The notes: generated by a model not told the origin, from the letters alone. Counted from the first letter of the stretch, positions 25,491 to 35,125 are shown. The stretch is 43,696 nucleotides of DNA from an uncultured Verrucomicrobia subdivision 3 bacterium (GCA_903921455.1 CAIXPZ010000182.1:1-43696), one strand, 5' to 3'. Program-made: numbers and translations.

Positions 25491-25829
25491 TCATGCGGCG
25501 AGAATTTCGCGGCTGTCGGCGTAAATGCGCGCCTGCCGTGCGGCTTGGCGGGCGGCCGTGCGGCTCTTTTCCTCGAACAGCGCGGGGAACACGAGCAGCG
25601 GGTAGAACGTCACCCACGCAAGCGCGGCGGCCTCGTTGGCAGCGCGGCGAAGCGGTGCGTTCAATTCGGGCTGTTCAGCCGCGTCGAGCGTCTCAGCGAG
25701 GAGGCGGCTCTTGAGCCGCTCGAAATCGTTTTCCAGGTTGGCGCGGAATGGCGCAGTGGTCACCGTTAGTAAGGTAAACCGCGTTTCCGGGGCGAACCGG
25801 GCGGCCACTTTTGTTTTATTGTTGTTCAT
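25491..25829 (-). CDS. Small hypothetical protein, 112 aa
   Basis: An unrecognised 112-aa protein. It begins MNNNKTKVAARFAPETRFTL and then becomes helical, with an Ala-rich segment and a short hydrophobic stretch (WVTFYPLLVFPALFEE, about 72-87). It ends in a charged helix of Arg/Ala (TAARQAARQARIYADSRE). There is no clear signal peptide. It is the second gene of a minus-strand unit behind the 36-aa ORF, with a strong hairpin between them. Composition is normal for the genome, and the ATG has a weak A-rich RBS region. Confidence 0.55.
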   Translation of the reverse strand: MNNNKTKVAARFAPETRFTLLTVTTAPFRANLENDFERLKSRLLAETLDAAEQPELNAPLRRAANEAAALAWVTFYPLLVFPALFEEKSRTAARQAARQARIYADSREILAA

Positions 25830-25860
25830 ATTTTTCTTTGTTTGATGGTTGTAATAAGCA

Positions 25861-25896
25861 CAAAACCCGCGACTGCTTTGGCAATCGCGGGTTTTG
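25861..25896 (-). terminator. Strong hairpin between the 36-aa and 112-aa genes
   Basis: A perfect 12-bp inverted repeat (CAAAACCCGCGA / TCGCGGGTTTTG) encloses a 12-nt loop. The stem ends in TTTT on both strands, so it could work as an intrinsic terminator or attenuator. It starts 22 bp after the stop of the 36-aa ORF and lies 32 bp before the 112-aa start. It may make the small upstream ORF the main product. Confidence 0.6.
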
Positions 25897-25917
25897 AAAA
25901 ATTGTTAAATTATTGAA

Positions 25918-26028
25918 TCAATATTTCGTTTCCACGATGCCCAAAAGACGGGAGCAGCGCTGCCAAATGGCCATACAGCCATTTACCGGCGCGTGTTGCT
26001 TCTTCGATTTGGTGAACGTGGTGTTCAT
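25918..26028 (-). CDS. Novel small basic protein, 36 aa
   Basis: The ORF starts MNTTFTKSKKQHAPVNGC and ends RLLGIVETKY. It has a Lys-rich N-terminus, then a hydrophobic/amphipathic segment (MAIWQRCSRLLGIV) with two Cys. It is preceded by a good sigma-70-like promoter at the right distance and followed by a strong hairpin, a complete transcription-unit layout. I do not recognise the family. It could be a small membrane-associated or toxin-like peptide, or a leader peptide controlling the 112-aa gene; both are guesses. Confidence 0.5.
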   Translation of the reverse strand: MNTTFTKSKKQHAPVNGCMAIWQRCSRLLGIVETKY

Positions 26029-26041
26029 TTAATACGCGAAC

Positions 26042-26069
26042 AATATAGGGGTTTCTGGCGTTTTGTCAA
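26042..26069 (-). promoter_or_regulatory. Strong promoter-like sequence for the 36-aa ORF
   Basis: On the minus strand a perfect TTGACA (26064-26069) is followed after 16 bp by TATATT (26042-26047, 5/6). The ATG of the small ORF is 13 bp further on, giving a predicted leader of only a few bases. It is the best consensus promoter noticed in the window. Confidence 0.65.
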
Positions 26070-26216
26070 TTTTTCCTATGCCTTGCAGCGCCAGGTGGAC
26101 TTTGCGGGAAATTGCCTCGCCGCACCGCCGGCATGGCATGAAACGACGTAGAAAGGGGTAAACTGAAATTGCTACGGTCGTGGGAATTATCGTAACTTGT
26201 GGTTTGCCAAAACGGT

Positions 26217-26228
26217 CTGCCATGGCAG
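26217..26228. promoter_or_regulatory. 12-bp perfect palindrome upstream of the MacA-like gene
   Basis: CTGCCATGGCAG is a perfect palindrome flanked by looser inverted sequences (GGTTTGCC and GGCCAAAC). It is a candidate operator for the efflux operon. An ATG at 26222 lies inside it, which makes that ATG a less likely start for macA. The rest of 26070-26245 shows nothing else. Confidence 0.35.
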
Positions 26229-26245
26229 GCCAAACTAATTATTTT

Positions 26246-27478
26246 ATGCCGGAAAAATCAGGTGGAAGCATGTGGAAATGGATTTTGATTGCCGCGGTTC
26301 TCGCGCTCGGTGCCGGCGGGTATTTTTATTTCCGCCACGGCAGCGGTGAGAAATTGAATTTTAACACCGTGGCCACCACGCGCGGCGAACTCACCGCGAC
26401 CGTCACGGCGACCGGGATCTTGAATCCGGTGGTGAACGTGACGGTGGGCAGCCAGGTCTCGGGGCGCATCAGCAAGCTGTATGTGGATTACAATTCGCCG
26501 GTGACCAAGGGGCAGGTGCTGGCGGAGATTGACCCGGCGACGTATCAGGCCACGGTGGAACAGGCCGGCGCCGACCTCGCGAACGCGCAGGCAAACCTGG
26601 AATTGCAGCGAGTGCAATTCAACCGCAACAGCGAACTGTTCACCAATAAGCTGATTTCCGGTTCGGATTTTGACATTTCCCTGGCCACATTGCACTCGGC
26701 TGAGGCGACGGTAAAAATCAAGCAAGCCTCATTGAGCAATGCGCAAGTGAACCTTAATTATTGCAAAATCCTTTCACCGGTGGATGGCGTGGTGATTTCG
26801 CGAGCGGTGGAACTGGGGCAGACGGTTGCCTCCAGTTTTAATACGCCGACCATTTTCCAGATCGCAAACGACCTGACCAAGATGCAGATTGATTCCAACG
26901 TGGCCGAGGCGGATGTCGGCGGCGTGATCGAGGGGCAGAGCGTGGAGTTCACCGTGGACGCGTATCCGACCCGCACCTTTCACGGCGCGGTGGCCCAGGT
27001 CCGCAATTCGCCCATCACGGTCAACAATGTCGTGACCTATGATACGGTCATCAGTGTGACTAACGCGGATTACAAACTGAAGCCGGGTATGACGGCCAAT
27101 GTTTCCGTAATCGTCTCGCAAAGAGACGATGCGCTGAAAATTCCAAACGTCGCGCTGCGCTTCCGCCCGCCGGAAAGTGCGGTGGTCTTGACCAATGCTG
27201 TTGGCGGCGTGCTGCAAACGAATGAAGTGGCTGGCGGCAAAGGCGGGCGTAAAGGCAAGGGCAATCGCGGGCTGCGCACGGTTTACATGCTTGCCGGCGA
27301 CGAAAGTGCACCGCAATTAAAACCCATGCAAATCAAGACTGGCATCACCGACGGTATTTTCACCGAAGTGGTTGACGGCCTAAAGGAGGGCGACAAGGTC
27401 GTCTCCAGCGTGGTGCAGAATGACGCGCAAACTGCGGCAACTTCCAGCCCCTTCGGCGGCAATATGCCACGCCATTGA
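26246..27478 (+). CDS. MacA-like periplasmic adaptor (HlyD/membrane fusion protein)
   Basis: A 410-aa adaptor of a MacAB-type tripartite pump. It has one N-terminal TM helix (WKWILIAAVLALGAGGYFYF), a biotinyl-lipoyl-like first half (VTVGSQVSGRISKLYVDYNS), an alpha-hairpin of coiled coil (about 100-170), the second lipoyl half (ILSPVDGVVISRAVELGQTV) and beta-barrel/membrane-proximal domains. Near residues 345-355 a Gly/Lys-rich loop (GGKGGRKGKGNRG) is unusual. The start is uncertain: ATG at 26246 was chosen; 26270 has an AGGTGG 4 bp upstream, and 26222 is less likely. No TolC-like outer-membrane gene is present. Confidence 0.88.
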   Translation: MPEKSGGSMWKWILIAAVLALGAGGYFYFRHGSGEKLNFNTVATTRGELTATVTATGILNPVVNVTVGSQVSGRISKLYVDYNSPVTKGQVLAEIDPATYQATVEQAGADLANAQANLELQRVQFNRNSELFTNKLISGSDFDISLATLHSAEATVKIKQASLSNAQVNLNYCKILSPVDGVVISRAVELGQTVASSFNTPTIFQIANDLTKMQIDSNVAEADVGGVIEGQSVEFTVDAYPTRTFHGAVAQVRNSPITVNNVVTYDTVISVTNADYKLKPGMTANVSVIVSQRDDALKIPNVALRFRPPESAVVLTNAVGGVLQTNEVAGGKGGRKGKGNRGLRTVYMLAGDESAPQLKPMQIKTGITDGIFTEVVDGLKEGDKVVSSVVQNDAQTAATSSPFGGNMPRH

Positions 27479-27488
27479 TTTAATCGCT

Positions 27489-28253
27489 GTGCCAGCTAAC
27501 GCCGTCATCCAACTCGCCGACATCCACAAGGTTTACCACACGGGTGAAGTGGACGTCCATGCCGTGCGCGGCGTGTCGCTGGCCATCGCGCCGGGCGAAT
27601 TTGTGGCGATCATGGGTTCCAGCGGTTCGGGTAAAAGCACGTTGATGAATATGATCGGCTGTCTAGACCGGCCGACGAATGGCAGTTATCTGCTGGATGG
27701 CATTGACGTTTCCACGCTCGACCGCGAGCAGCGCGCCAAAATCCGGAATGATAAAATCGGTTTTGTATTCCAAGGGTTTAACCTGCTCTCACGCACGACG
27801 GCGCAGGAGAACGTCGAAATGCCGATGCTCTACAACCGCCAACGTGTGCTGGCGCAGGAGCAACGCGCGCGCGCGCTGAAATCGTTGGAGTTGGTTGGCC
27901 TTGGTTCCCGCGCCGATCATAAGCCCAACCAGCTTTCCGGCGGCCAGCAACAGCGCGTCGCCATCGCCCGCGCGCTGGTGAACCAGCCGTCCTTATTGCT
28001 CGCCGACGAACCGACGGGAAACCTGGACAGCCAGACGAGCATCGAAATCATGGGCGTGTTCCAGAAGCTGAACGACGCCGGCATCACTATCATCATGGTC
28101 ACGCATGAACTCGACATCGCCCGCTACACCAAGCGGACCGTGATTTTGCGCGACGGAAAGATTTTGACCGATGAAAAAGTCGCCGACCGCTTGAATGCGG
28201 AAAGTGAATTGAAAAAATTGCGACAGGCGCAGGAGGCTGTGAAGCTCGCATGA
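27489..28253 (+). CDS. MacB-type ABC transporter ATP-binding protein
   Basis: A 254-aa ATPase of the MacB/LolD family. It has Walker [11 protein letters not shown]-loop FVFQGFNLL, signature LSGGQQQR, Walker [10 protein letters not shown] and switch His in VTHELD. The GTG start at 27489 lies 10 bp after macA; an upstream in-frame ATG at 27420 overlaps macA and adds residues foreign to the family. Its stop overlaps the permease start (ATGA). It powers export of a macrolide-like, lipopeptide or lipoprotein substrate that is not known. Confidence 0.92.
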   Translation: MPANAVIQLADIHKVYHTGEVDVHAVRGVSLAIAPGEFVAIMGSSGSGKSTLMNMIGCLDRPTNGSYLLDGIDVSTLDREQRAKIRNDKIGFVFQGFNLLSRTTAQENVEMPMLYNRQRVLAQEQRARALKSLELVGLGSRADHKPNQLSGGQQQRVAIARALVNQPSLLLADEPTGNLDSQTSIEIMGVFQKLNDAGITIIMVTHELDIARYTKRTVILRDGKILTDEKVADRLNAESELKKLRQAQEAVKLA

Positions 28254-29458
28254 ATGTATTAGCGCCATTCAAACTCGCGGGCCGCGCGCTGCGCCGGAAT
28301 AAAATGCGGTCGCTACTGACGATGCTCGGCGTCATCATCGGCGTTGGCTCGGTCATCGCGTCGGTCAGCATTACAACTGGCGCCACGAAGCAGGTGGAGG
28401 ATAAAGTGGCGAGTCTGGGCCAGAATGTCGTGACGGTTTTCTCCGGCAATTTCAGCAGCGGCGGCATGCGCGGCGGCTGGGGCAGCGCGCCGACGTTGAC
28501 GGTGGAAGATTCGCGCGCCATCAAAAATGAAGTCGGCAATGTCGTCGCCGTCAGCCCCGAAGTCCGCGACCGTTCTCAGATTCTCGCCAACGGACTGAAC
28601 TGGAACACGCAGGTGCTTGGCGAATCGCCGGATTATCCGCAGATCCGCGACTGGGACATTGCCAGCGGCGGAATGTTTACCGAGGGCGACGTGCGCAGCC
28701 TGGCGAAGGTGGCGGTTATCGGCAAGACGGTGGTGGATCAGTTGTTCATCAACGACGACCCCATTGGCCAAACTTTGATCGTGCGCAACATCCCGTTCAA
28801 AATCGTCGGCGTGCTGGCTTCGAAAGGTTTTAATCTATTCGGCCAGGATCAGGACGACGTGGTGCTTATTCCTTACACGAGCCACATGCGCCGGTTATCC
28901 AAACGGACGTTCGTCAACTCCATCATGGTGCAAGCTGCCGACAAAGATTCGATTAACCAGGTGCAGGAAGACATCAACGCCCTGCTGCGCGATCGCCACA
29001 AAAGTGCGGAACCGGATTTTACTGTGCGCAGTCAGCTGGAACTGATGCAGATGGCCACCTCAACCTCGCGCATTATGTCGGTGCTGCTCGGCGCGATTGC
29101 CAGCGTGTCGCTCATCGTCGGCGGCATCGGCATCATGAATATCATGCTCGTCAGCGTCACGGAGCGGACGCGTGAAATCGGTATCCGCATGGCGGTCGGC
29201 GCGCGCGGACGCGACATCCTGATTCAATTTCTAATCGAAGCCGTCACCTTGAGCGCAGTCGGTGGAATCTTAGGCATCGCGCTGGGCATGACGGCGGCGA
29301 AAATCACTTCCCATTTCACGGGCTGGCCGACGCTGACGCCGTTCGCGTGGATCGGGATCGCGTGTATTTCGAGCGCGGCCATTGGCATCGTCTCCGGTTT
29401 TTATCCGGCATGGAAAGCTTCGCGACTCGACCCGATTGAGGCTTTGCGCTACGAATAA
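28250..29458 (+). CDS. MacB-type ABC transporter permease (FtsX domain)
   Basis: A 402-aa inner-membrane permease: an N-terminal TM helix (MLGVIIGVGSVIASVSI), a large periplasmic MacB_PCD domain (about 45-270), and three C-terminal TM helices of the FtsX type. It includes the conserved ERTREIGIRMAVGARGRDI and ends SRLDPIEALRYE. Together with the adaptor and ATPase upstream it forms a complete MacAB inner-membrane complex split over two ABC polypeptides. The Sua5-type gene follows after 3 bp. Confidence 0.93.
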   Translation: MNVLAPFKLAGRALRRNKMRSLLTMLGVIIGVGSVIASVSITTGATKQVEDKVASLGQNVVTVFSGNFSSGGMRGGWGSAPTLTVEDSRAIKNEVGNVVAVSPEVRDRSQILANGLNWNTQVLGESPDYPQIRDWDIASGGMFTEGDVRSLAKVAVIGKTVVDQLFINDDPIGQTLIVRNIPFKIVGVLASKGFNLFGQDQDDVVLIPYTSHMRRLSKRTFVNSIMVQAADKDSINQVQEDINALLRDRHKSAEPDFTVRSQLELMQMATSTSRIMSVLLGAIASVSLIVGGIGIMNIMLVSVTERTREIGIRMAVGARGRDILIQFLIEAVTLSAVGGILGIALGMTAAKITSHFTGWPTLTPFAWIGIACISSAAIGIVSGFYPAWKASRLDPIEALRYE

Positions 29459-29461
29459 GCC

Positions 29462-30475
29462 GTGGCAGCTGAAATTCTTCCAACTCACACGCCGGAGCTG
29501 TTTTTAAAAGCGGTCGACCGTGCGGCTGAGCTGTTACGCGCCGGCGAAGTCGTGGCCTTGCCAACTGAGACGGTCTACGGCCTCGCCGCAAATGCGCTGG
29601 ATGGAAAAGCCGTCGGAAAAATTTTTCAGATTAAGGGGCGACCTTCGCACAATCCCATCATCGTCCATGTGGCCAGCCATGAAATGGCGAAGGGCTGTGC
29701 AAAAAGCTGGCCGGAGGCGGCGAATAAGTTATCAAAGGCATTCTGGCCTGGCCCGCTGACGCTGGTGTTGCCACGCGCAGAAAATATTCCCGAGGTGGTC
29801 ACCGCGGGTGGTGAAACGGTAGGCATCCGCTGGCCGAGCCATCCGTTCATCCAGGCGGTCATTCGTGAGTGCGGTTTTCCGCTAGCCGCACCGAGTGCGA
29901 ATCTGTCGAACCACCTATCCCCGACGAATGCGGCGCATGTTCGCACGCAGCTTGGCGATCAGCTTGCTTTGATTGTGGATGGCGGCCAGTCGCAGGTCGG
30001 AATCGAATCCACGGTTTTGGATCTGACGTCATCGCCGCCGCGCGTTTTGCGACCGGGCATGATCCACGCCGAATCGCTCGCGGCGGTGGGCGGGGAAATT
30101 CAAAGGCCAAGGGCCGAAGGCCAAAGCTGGGATGGCGCGCTGCGGAGTCCAGGTTTGCTGGAGAAACACTATTCACCGAAGGCCCGGTTGGTGGTGTTAG
30201 GCTGGCGCAATGACGCGGAGTTGCGGGTTCAAATTTCAAATTTGAAATTTCAATTTGCGGACAGCCATATCATCGCTCACACGACCATTCCCATCGGGTT
30301 GGGCGCGGAAAAAGTGAGTGTGATTCCGCATGATGCGGAGGCATTTGCGCGGGCGATTTATGCGGAACTGCACCGCTGTGATATCGCGCGGGCGAAGTTG
30401 ATTGTCGTGGAAATGCCGCCAGACTCGCCGGAGTGGTCGGGTATCGCCGACCGTTTGCGGCGGGCGGCGGCGTGA
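29462..30475 (+). CDS. Threonylcarbamoyl-AMP synthase (Sua5 type)
   Basis: A 337-aa two-domain Sua5 protein. It makes threonylcarbamoyl-AMP from threonine, bicarbonate and ATP, the first step of t6A synthesis. The YrdC domain has LPTETVYGLAANAL, KGRPSHNPIIVH and PSANLSNHLSPT; the C-terminal Sua5 domain covers roughly 200-337, joined by SPGLLEKHYSPKARL. The start is GTG. Two short-period repeats (30101-30126 and 30230-30256) fall in the linker and C-terminal domain, encoding IQRPRAEGQSWDG and VQISNLKFQF. It follows the ABC permease by 3 bp, so it is probably co-transcribed with the pump genes despite unrelated function. Confidence 0.93.
   Translation: MAAEILPTHTPELFLKAVDRAAELLRAGEVVALPTETVYGLAANALDGKAVGKIFQIKGRPSHNPIIVHVASHEMAKGCAKSWPEAANKLSKAFWPGPLTLVLPRAENIPEVVTAGGETVGIRWPSHPFIQAVIRECGFPLAAPSANLSNHLSPTNAAHVRTQLGDQLALIVDGGQSQVGIESTVLDLTSSPPRVLRPGMIHAESLAAVGGEIQRPRAEGQSWDGALRSPGLLEKHYSPKARLVVLGWRNDAELRVQISNLKFQFADSHIIAHTTIPIGLGAEKVSVIPHDAEAFARAIYAELHRCDIARAKLIVVEMPPDSPEWSGIADRLRRAAA
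30101..30126 (+). repeat. 7-bp repeat (AAGGCC type) inside the Sua5 gene
   Basis: AAAGGCC, AAGGGCC, GAAGGCC and a partial AAAG lie head to tail, translated in frame in the interdomain linker. Confidence 0.6.
30230..30256 (+). repeat. 7-bp repeat (CAAATTT type) inside the Sua5 gene
   Basis: CAAATTT, CAAATTT, GAAATTT and CAATTT follow one another. The block is strikingly AT-rich against GC-rich surroundings and is translated in frame (QISNLKFQF). Confidence 0.7.
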
Positions 30476-30481
30476 AGAATT

Positions 30482-32305
30482 TTATTGGGATTCCCAGCGT
30501 TGCCGGTCGGTGAGGAATAGGCCGGAAAGCAATCCGTAAGGTGCGACTTTCAACGGAAATTGCGGCGGAATTTGGTTGGCGGCAACGGTCTTCAATACGA
30601 AATTTCCCCAACTGTCGACGCCGCCTTGCAAGCATTCGGAAAAGAGATTCCGGTCCAGTGTGACCAGTGTCAGATAAAGTCCCCTGACTTGCTTCACATA
30701 GTCGTTAAATTGGAAAAATTCATATTGGGAATTGATGGTGTTCCAGACGCACTGGTGGTCGCCATACCAGGCCACCGCCCAGGGGATGTCGCTCATGATA
30801 ATTTCATCGGGCCGCATCCAGCTGGACACTTTTTGGATTTCCGGCGGATAATAGGGGGGATAAGCGACGGGGGAAATTCTGGGCGGGAGAAGATTGGTGA
30901 TGAACGACTGGCAGGAAATCAGCACCATGACTACAATGACGGCCAGACGCACTTGTGGTGACGGTGTCTTCATCTGGTTGAGCAGCGTCAGGAAAAACGC
31001 GACCCCGAAAATCACCACGAGCGGTGTGAGCAGCACGAGCAGGTTTTCTGAATTAATTTCGGGCGTGATTGTAGCAAGCTGGGTTCGGCCCAACGCCTCC
31101 ACCACGATAAGCACCCCGAGACAAATCATGGTGAAATAACGCATCCGCCGCGCGGCGATGTTGCGCAGTCCCAGCAGCAGCCCCGCAAAGAACAGCACGG
31201 CCACCCAACTGCCGCCAATCTTTAGCAGATCTCCCTGCAGAAGGTAGCGCGTGTTAATCAGAAATTTACTCAGATACGGCCGAATCCAGTAAGCCGAGGT
31301 CATGTCCGGATTGACCGACTGCATCAGCCGGGAGCCAGGGAAGGCAAATGTCCCTTCAACCACCGCATAGCCAGCCGTGCCGAATAGCGTGCCACTCACC
31401 GAGAGGTTGCGGATGATCCACGGAGTCACCGCCAGCCCAAAAGCAAGGAACGCCGCCACCGCCAGCCCCGGACGCCGCACCCCGCCGAAGAGCGTGAGAA
31501 AAATCACCACCGGCACAATCGCCCAGCCAAAAGCATAACGCGTCAACATTCCCACCCCGACCAAAATGCCGGCGGTGACCGCGAGGATAAATAGCTTTTG
31601 AACTTGCGGATTTTCACTGCGACCCAGTTCCTCGATTTTTATCAGACACCATACCAGCGCCAAAAATATGACCAGTAGCAACAGCGTGGACTGGCCGGAC
31701 ACGCTGAATTTCCAAAGCAAGTCCGCCCCCAGAGTCAGCAGTGCCGTCAGCCACGCCGCTTGAACATCAAATAATTTTAAGGCAATCAGAAAAGTCAATG
31801 CCACCACCACCAGCAACAGCGCCTGATTCATAATGGCGATGCGAAATTCCGGTTGATAGCGCACAAACCGTCCGCCCGCCGACCAGAATGGCTTGCGCGT
31901 TTGCACCTTCCATTCCGGTGTCCAGACCTTTATCAACGTCGCCAGCACCGTGGGATACACCGGCGGATTGGCGAGGTCTGGATGCATCCCCTTGATTTGC
32001 GCAAAATCTACCTCATTGGTCATTTGAATTTCGCCCGCATGGATTTCATGGTTGTGTTTCTGGATGAGGTAAACGCTGAATGGCCGGATGAAATCGGTGG
32101 TGTAGCCCCTGCCATCCGCCACATTGCGCGCCACCTGCGCCGCGTCCATCGCCTCCGGCGAATTAAATCCGCGATAAGAGCTCAAATCGTAAAGCACCGC
32201 CAAGGCAATGACCGCCACCGCCAGCGGCAACAGTTGCACCCAGCGGGAAAATCGCCCGACTTCGAGCGCATGTATCAAATGCTGAATCCGTTCGGATATC
32301 ATCAT
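30482..32305 (-). CDS. GT-C family glycosyltransferase-like membrane protein (PMT/ArnT-like)
   Basis: A 607-aa integral membrane protein with about ten to twelve TM helices. After the first helix a periplasmic loop contains FNSPEAMDAAQVARNVADG, matching the acidic catalytic loop region of lipid-phospho-sugar glycosyltransferases (GT39/GT83 superfamily). A C-terminal soluble domain of about 150 aa follows the last helix (SWMRPDEIIMSDIPWAVAWY onward). Donor and acceptor are unknown. It starts 3 bp after the sigma-54 response regulator gene and is likely co-transcribed with it. It is convergent with the Sua5 gene, 6 bp apart. Confidence 0.8.
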   Translation of the reverse strand: MMISERIQHLIHALEVGRFSRWVQLLPLAVAVIALAVLYDLSSYRGFNSPEAMDAAQVARNVADGRGYTTDFIRPFSVYLIQKHNHEIHAGEIQMTNEVDFAQIKGMHPDLANPPVYPTVLATLIKVWTPEWKVQTRKPFWSAGGRFVRYQPEFRIAIMNQALLLVVVALTFLIALKLFDVQAAWLTALLTLGADLLWKFSVSGQSTLLLLVIFLALVWCLIKIEELGRSENPQVQKLFILAVTAGILVGVGMLTRYAFGWAIVPVVIFLTLFGGVRRPGLAVAAFLAFGLAVTPWIIRNLSVSGTLFGTAGYAVVEGTFAFPGSRLMQSVNPDMTSAYWIRPYLSKFLINTRYLLQGDLLKIGGSWVAVLFFAGLLLGLRNIAARRMRYFTMICLGVLIVVEALGRTQLATITPEINSENLLVLLTPLVVIFGVAFFLTLLNQMKTPSPQVRLAVIVVMVLISCQSFITNLLPPRISPVAYPPYYPPEIQKVSSWMRPDEIIMSDIPWAVAWYGDHQCVWNTINSQYEFFQFNDYVKQVRGLYLTLVTLDRNLFSECLQGGVDSWGNFVLKTVAANQIPPQFPLKVAPYGLLSGLFLTDRQRWESQ

Positions 32306-32308
32306 AAA

Positions 32309-33667
<1,359 letters not shown>

Positions 33668-33668
33668 C

Positions 33669-34916
33669 TTATTTTTCCCGCGCCGGCCTGTCCGCCAAGA
33701 GACGCGGTTTGCGTTCGTGCAATGGCAGCCAGACCCGGAACGTCGTGCCGCGACCCACGTGGCTTTCGAGTTCGATCCGCCCGTTATGGGCGCGGACAAT
33801 GCGTTGCACAATCATCAGCCCCAGACCGCTGCCTTTTTTCTTGGTCGTGTAAAACGGTTCGAAGATACGATTGATCTGTTCTTGGGGAATGCCGCCACCG
33901 GTGTCAGTGACGCTCACCCACACGCCGTCGCTCGTCTCGCCCGTCTGCAATGTCAGCGTGCCGCCGGTGGTCATCGCCTGCGACGCATTTTTCACAAGAT
34001 TCACCAGCACCTGCTGCAATTGCGTCGCGTCCAACGGCATTGCGGTCAGATTGCGCGCCAATTTAGTTTTGACCGTGACGCCGCGATTTTCAATCTCCGG
34101 CTGCAACAGCTCCAGGGTTTTTTCCACCACGTCGTTGAGCGACGTGATTCTCAACTGCAAAGGCGCGGGCCGGATGGCGCCAAGAAACTGGGTGACGATA
34201 TAATCCAGCCGGTTAATCTCACCTTTCGCTACATCCAGATACTGTCCCAGCTTGAGCGCCGCATCTTGAACGGCTGGCTGGCGGTTGACCGTGACTGCGG
34301 CTTTAGCGCCGCGCGGAGCGCGCCAGTCGTCGCCTTTCAATTTTTTGACTTCGCGCTCCATGAGTTGCAGGTGGATATGCAGCGCGTTAAGCGGGTTGCC
34401 GATCTCATGCGCCACGCTGGCGGCCAGCAGCGTCAACGCCTGAACGCGTTCGCTTTCGATGGCTTCAAAGGTTTTCTGCCGCGCCTCGGTCGCATCGTGC
34501 AAAATCAGCGCCACGCCGGAACTGCCCGTCGCCTCGCCATCCAACGGCGCGGCGTAGAGCCGCAGAAAGCGCGGGCGGGGATAATGGATTTCAAATTCGT
34601 GGCGCGTGACGTGCGCGCCTCCGGCATGGTCCGCATGAGAAATTTTGTTCCAATCCACCTCCGGCAAAATGTCCCCAATCTGTAGATCTTCCGCGTCCGG
34701 CTGCAATCCGATGAGGCGCGTGACCGCCTGATTAAAATAAATCACCCGACCCTGCTCATCCGCCACCAGCACCCCATCCTCGATGGTATTAAACAGCGTT
34801 TCGAGAAAACTGCGTTCGCGGGCAAGTCGCTGAACCACGGTTTGCAGCCCTTCCGTGTCCAATCGACCGATGCGGCCAAGCACTTTGTCTAGGAAACTGG
34901 ATTTCGTTGCAGCCAT
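33669..34916 (-). CDS. PAS-domain sensor histidine kinase (NtrB-like)
   Basis: A 415-aa soluble kinase. It has an N-terminal helix, a PAS domain (about 38-145, TIEDGVLVADEQGRVIYFN), and an H-box AHEIGNPLNAL with His170. N-box LVNLVKNASQAM, G1 DTGGGIP, F-box FEPFYTTKK and G2 GSGLGL complete the kinase core. It lacks membrane helices, so it senses a cytoplasmic cue. About 20 residues (WRAPRGAKAAVTVNR) in the dimerisation helix look inserted and are encoded by a GC-rich imperfect palindrome at 34286-34320. It phosphorylates, by inference, the adjacent response regulator. Confidence 0.93.
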   Translation of the reverse strand: MAATKSSFLDKVLGRIGRLDTEGLQTVVQRLARERSFLETLFNTIEDGVLVADEQGRVIYFNQAVTRLIGLQPDAEDLQIGDILPEVDWNKISHADHAGGAHVTRHEFEIHYPRPRFLRLYAAPLDGEATGSSGVALILHDATEARQKTFEAIESERVQALTLLAASVAHEIGNPLNALHIHLQLMEREVKKLKGDDWRAPRGAKAAVTVNRQPAVQDAALKLGQYLDVAKGEINRLDYIVTQFLGAIRPAPLQLRITSLNDVVEKTLELLQPEIENRGVTVKTKLARNLTAMPLDATQLQQVLVNLVKNASQAMTTGGTLTLQTGETSDGVWVSVTDTGGGIPQEQINRIFEPFYTTKKKGSGLGLMIVQRIVRAHNGRIELESHVGRGTTFRVWLPLHERKPRLLADRPAREK

Positions 34917-34946
34917 TGTTAAATTCCGTTTTACTATGGTGGCAAA

Positions 34947-35087
34947 ATGGCACAGTTGAATGATTGGTCAATTCAAAATGAGCGCGCGTTGGCACAACTT
35001 GAATTCGGCTTGATGTCTAAACGCTTAGAAAAGTTTACCAATCCACCAGAAATTTCGACCTTCGGACAATTCTCGCATCCAACTTGA
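34947..35087 (+). CDS. Possible small ORF or gene remnant, 46 aa
   Basis: The ORF reads MAQLNDWSIQNERALAQL at the start and ends FGQFSHPT. Its composition looks protein-like, and a TACTAT box lies 9 bp before the ATG, matching the start layout of other genes here. A TTGCAG lies 19 bp further upstream. No family is recognised. It fills most of the divergent gap between the kinase and the ThiF-like gene. It may be a real small gene, a decayed remnant or chance. Confidence 0.3.
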   Translation: MAQLNDWSIQNERALAQLEFGLMSKRLEKFTNPPEISTFGQFSHPT

Positions 35088-35111
35088 TTTCTCGCGTTTT
35101 TGCCCTACTTT
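35084..35111 (+). promoter_or_regulatory. Possible promoter of the thiF-thiS pair
   Basis: TTGATT (35084-35089), 16 bp and TACTTT (35106-35111) precede the ATG by 14 bp. Moderate match; it overlaps the end of the 46-aa ORF. Confidence 0.35.
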
Positions 35112-35125
35112 GTGCGACTCGATTT

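Noticed and set aside
27420..27488. Upstream ATG start for the MacB-type ATPase
   Set aside because: It overlaps macA and adds 23 residues foreign to the family; GTG at 27489 fits spacing and family length.
34940..35020. Sigma-54 promoter near the NtrC-type regulator (two TGGCAC sequences)
   Set aside because: Neither TGGCAC is followed by TTGC at the required spacing.
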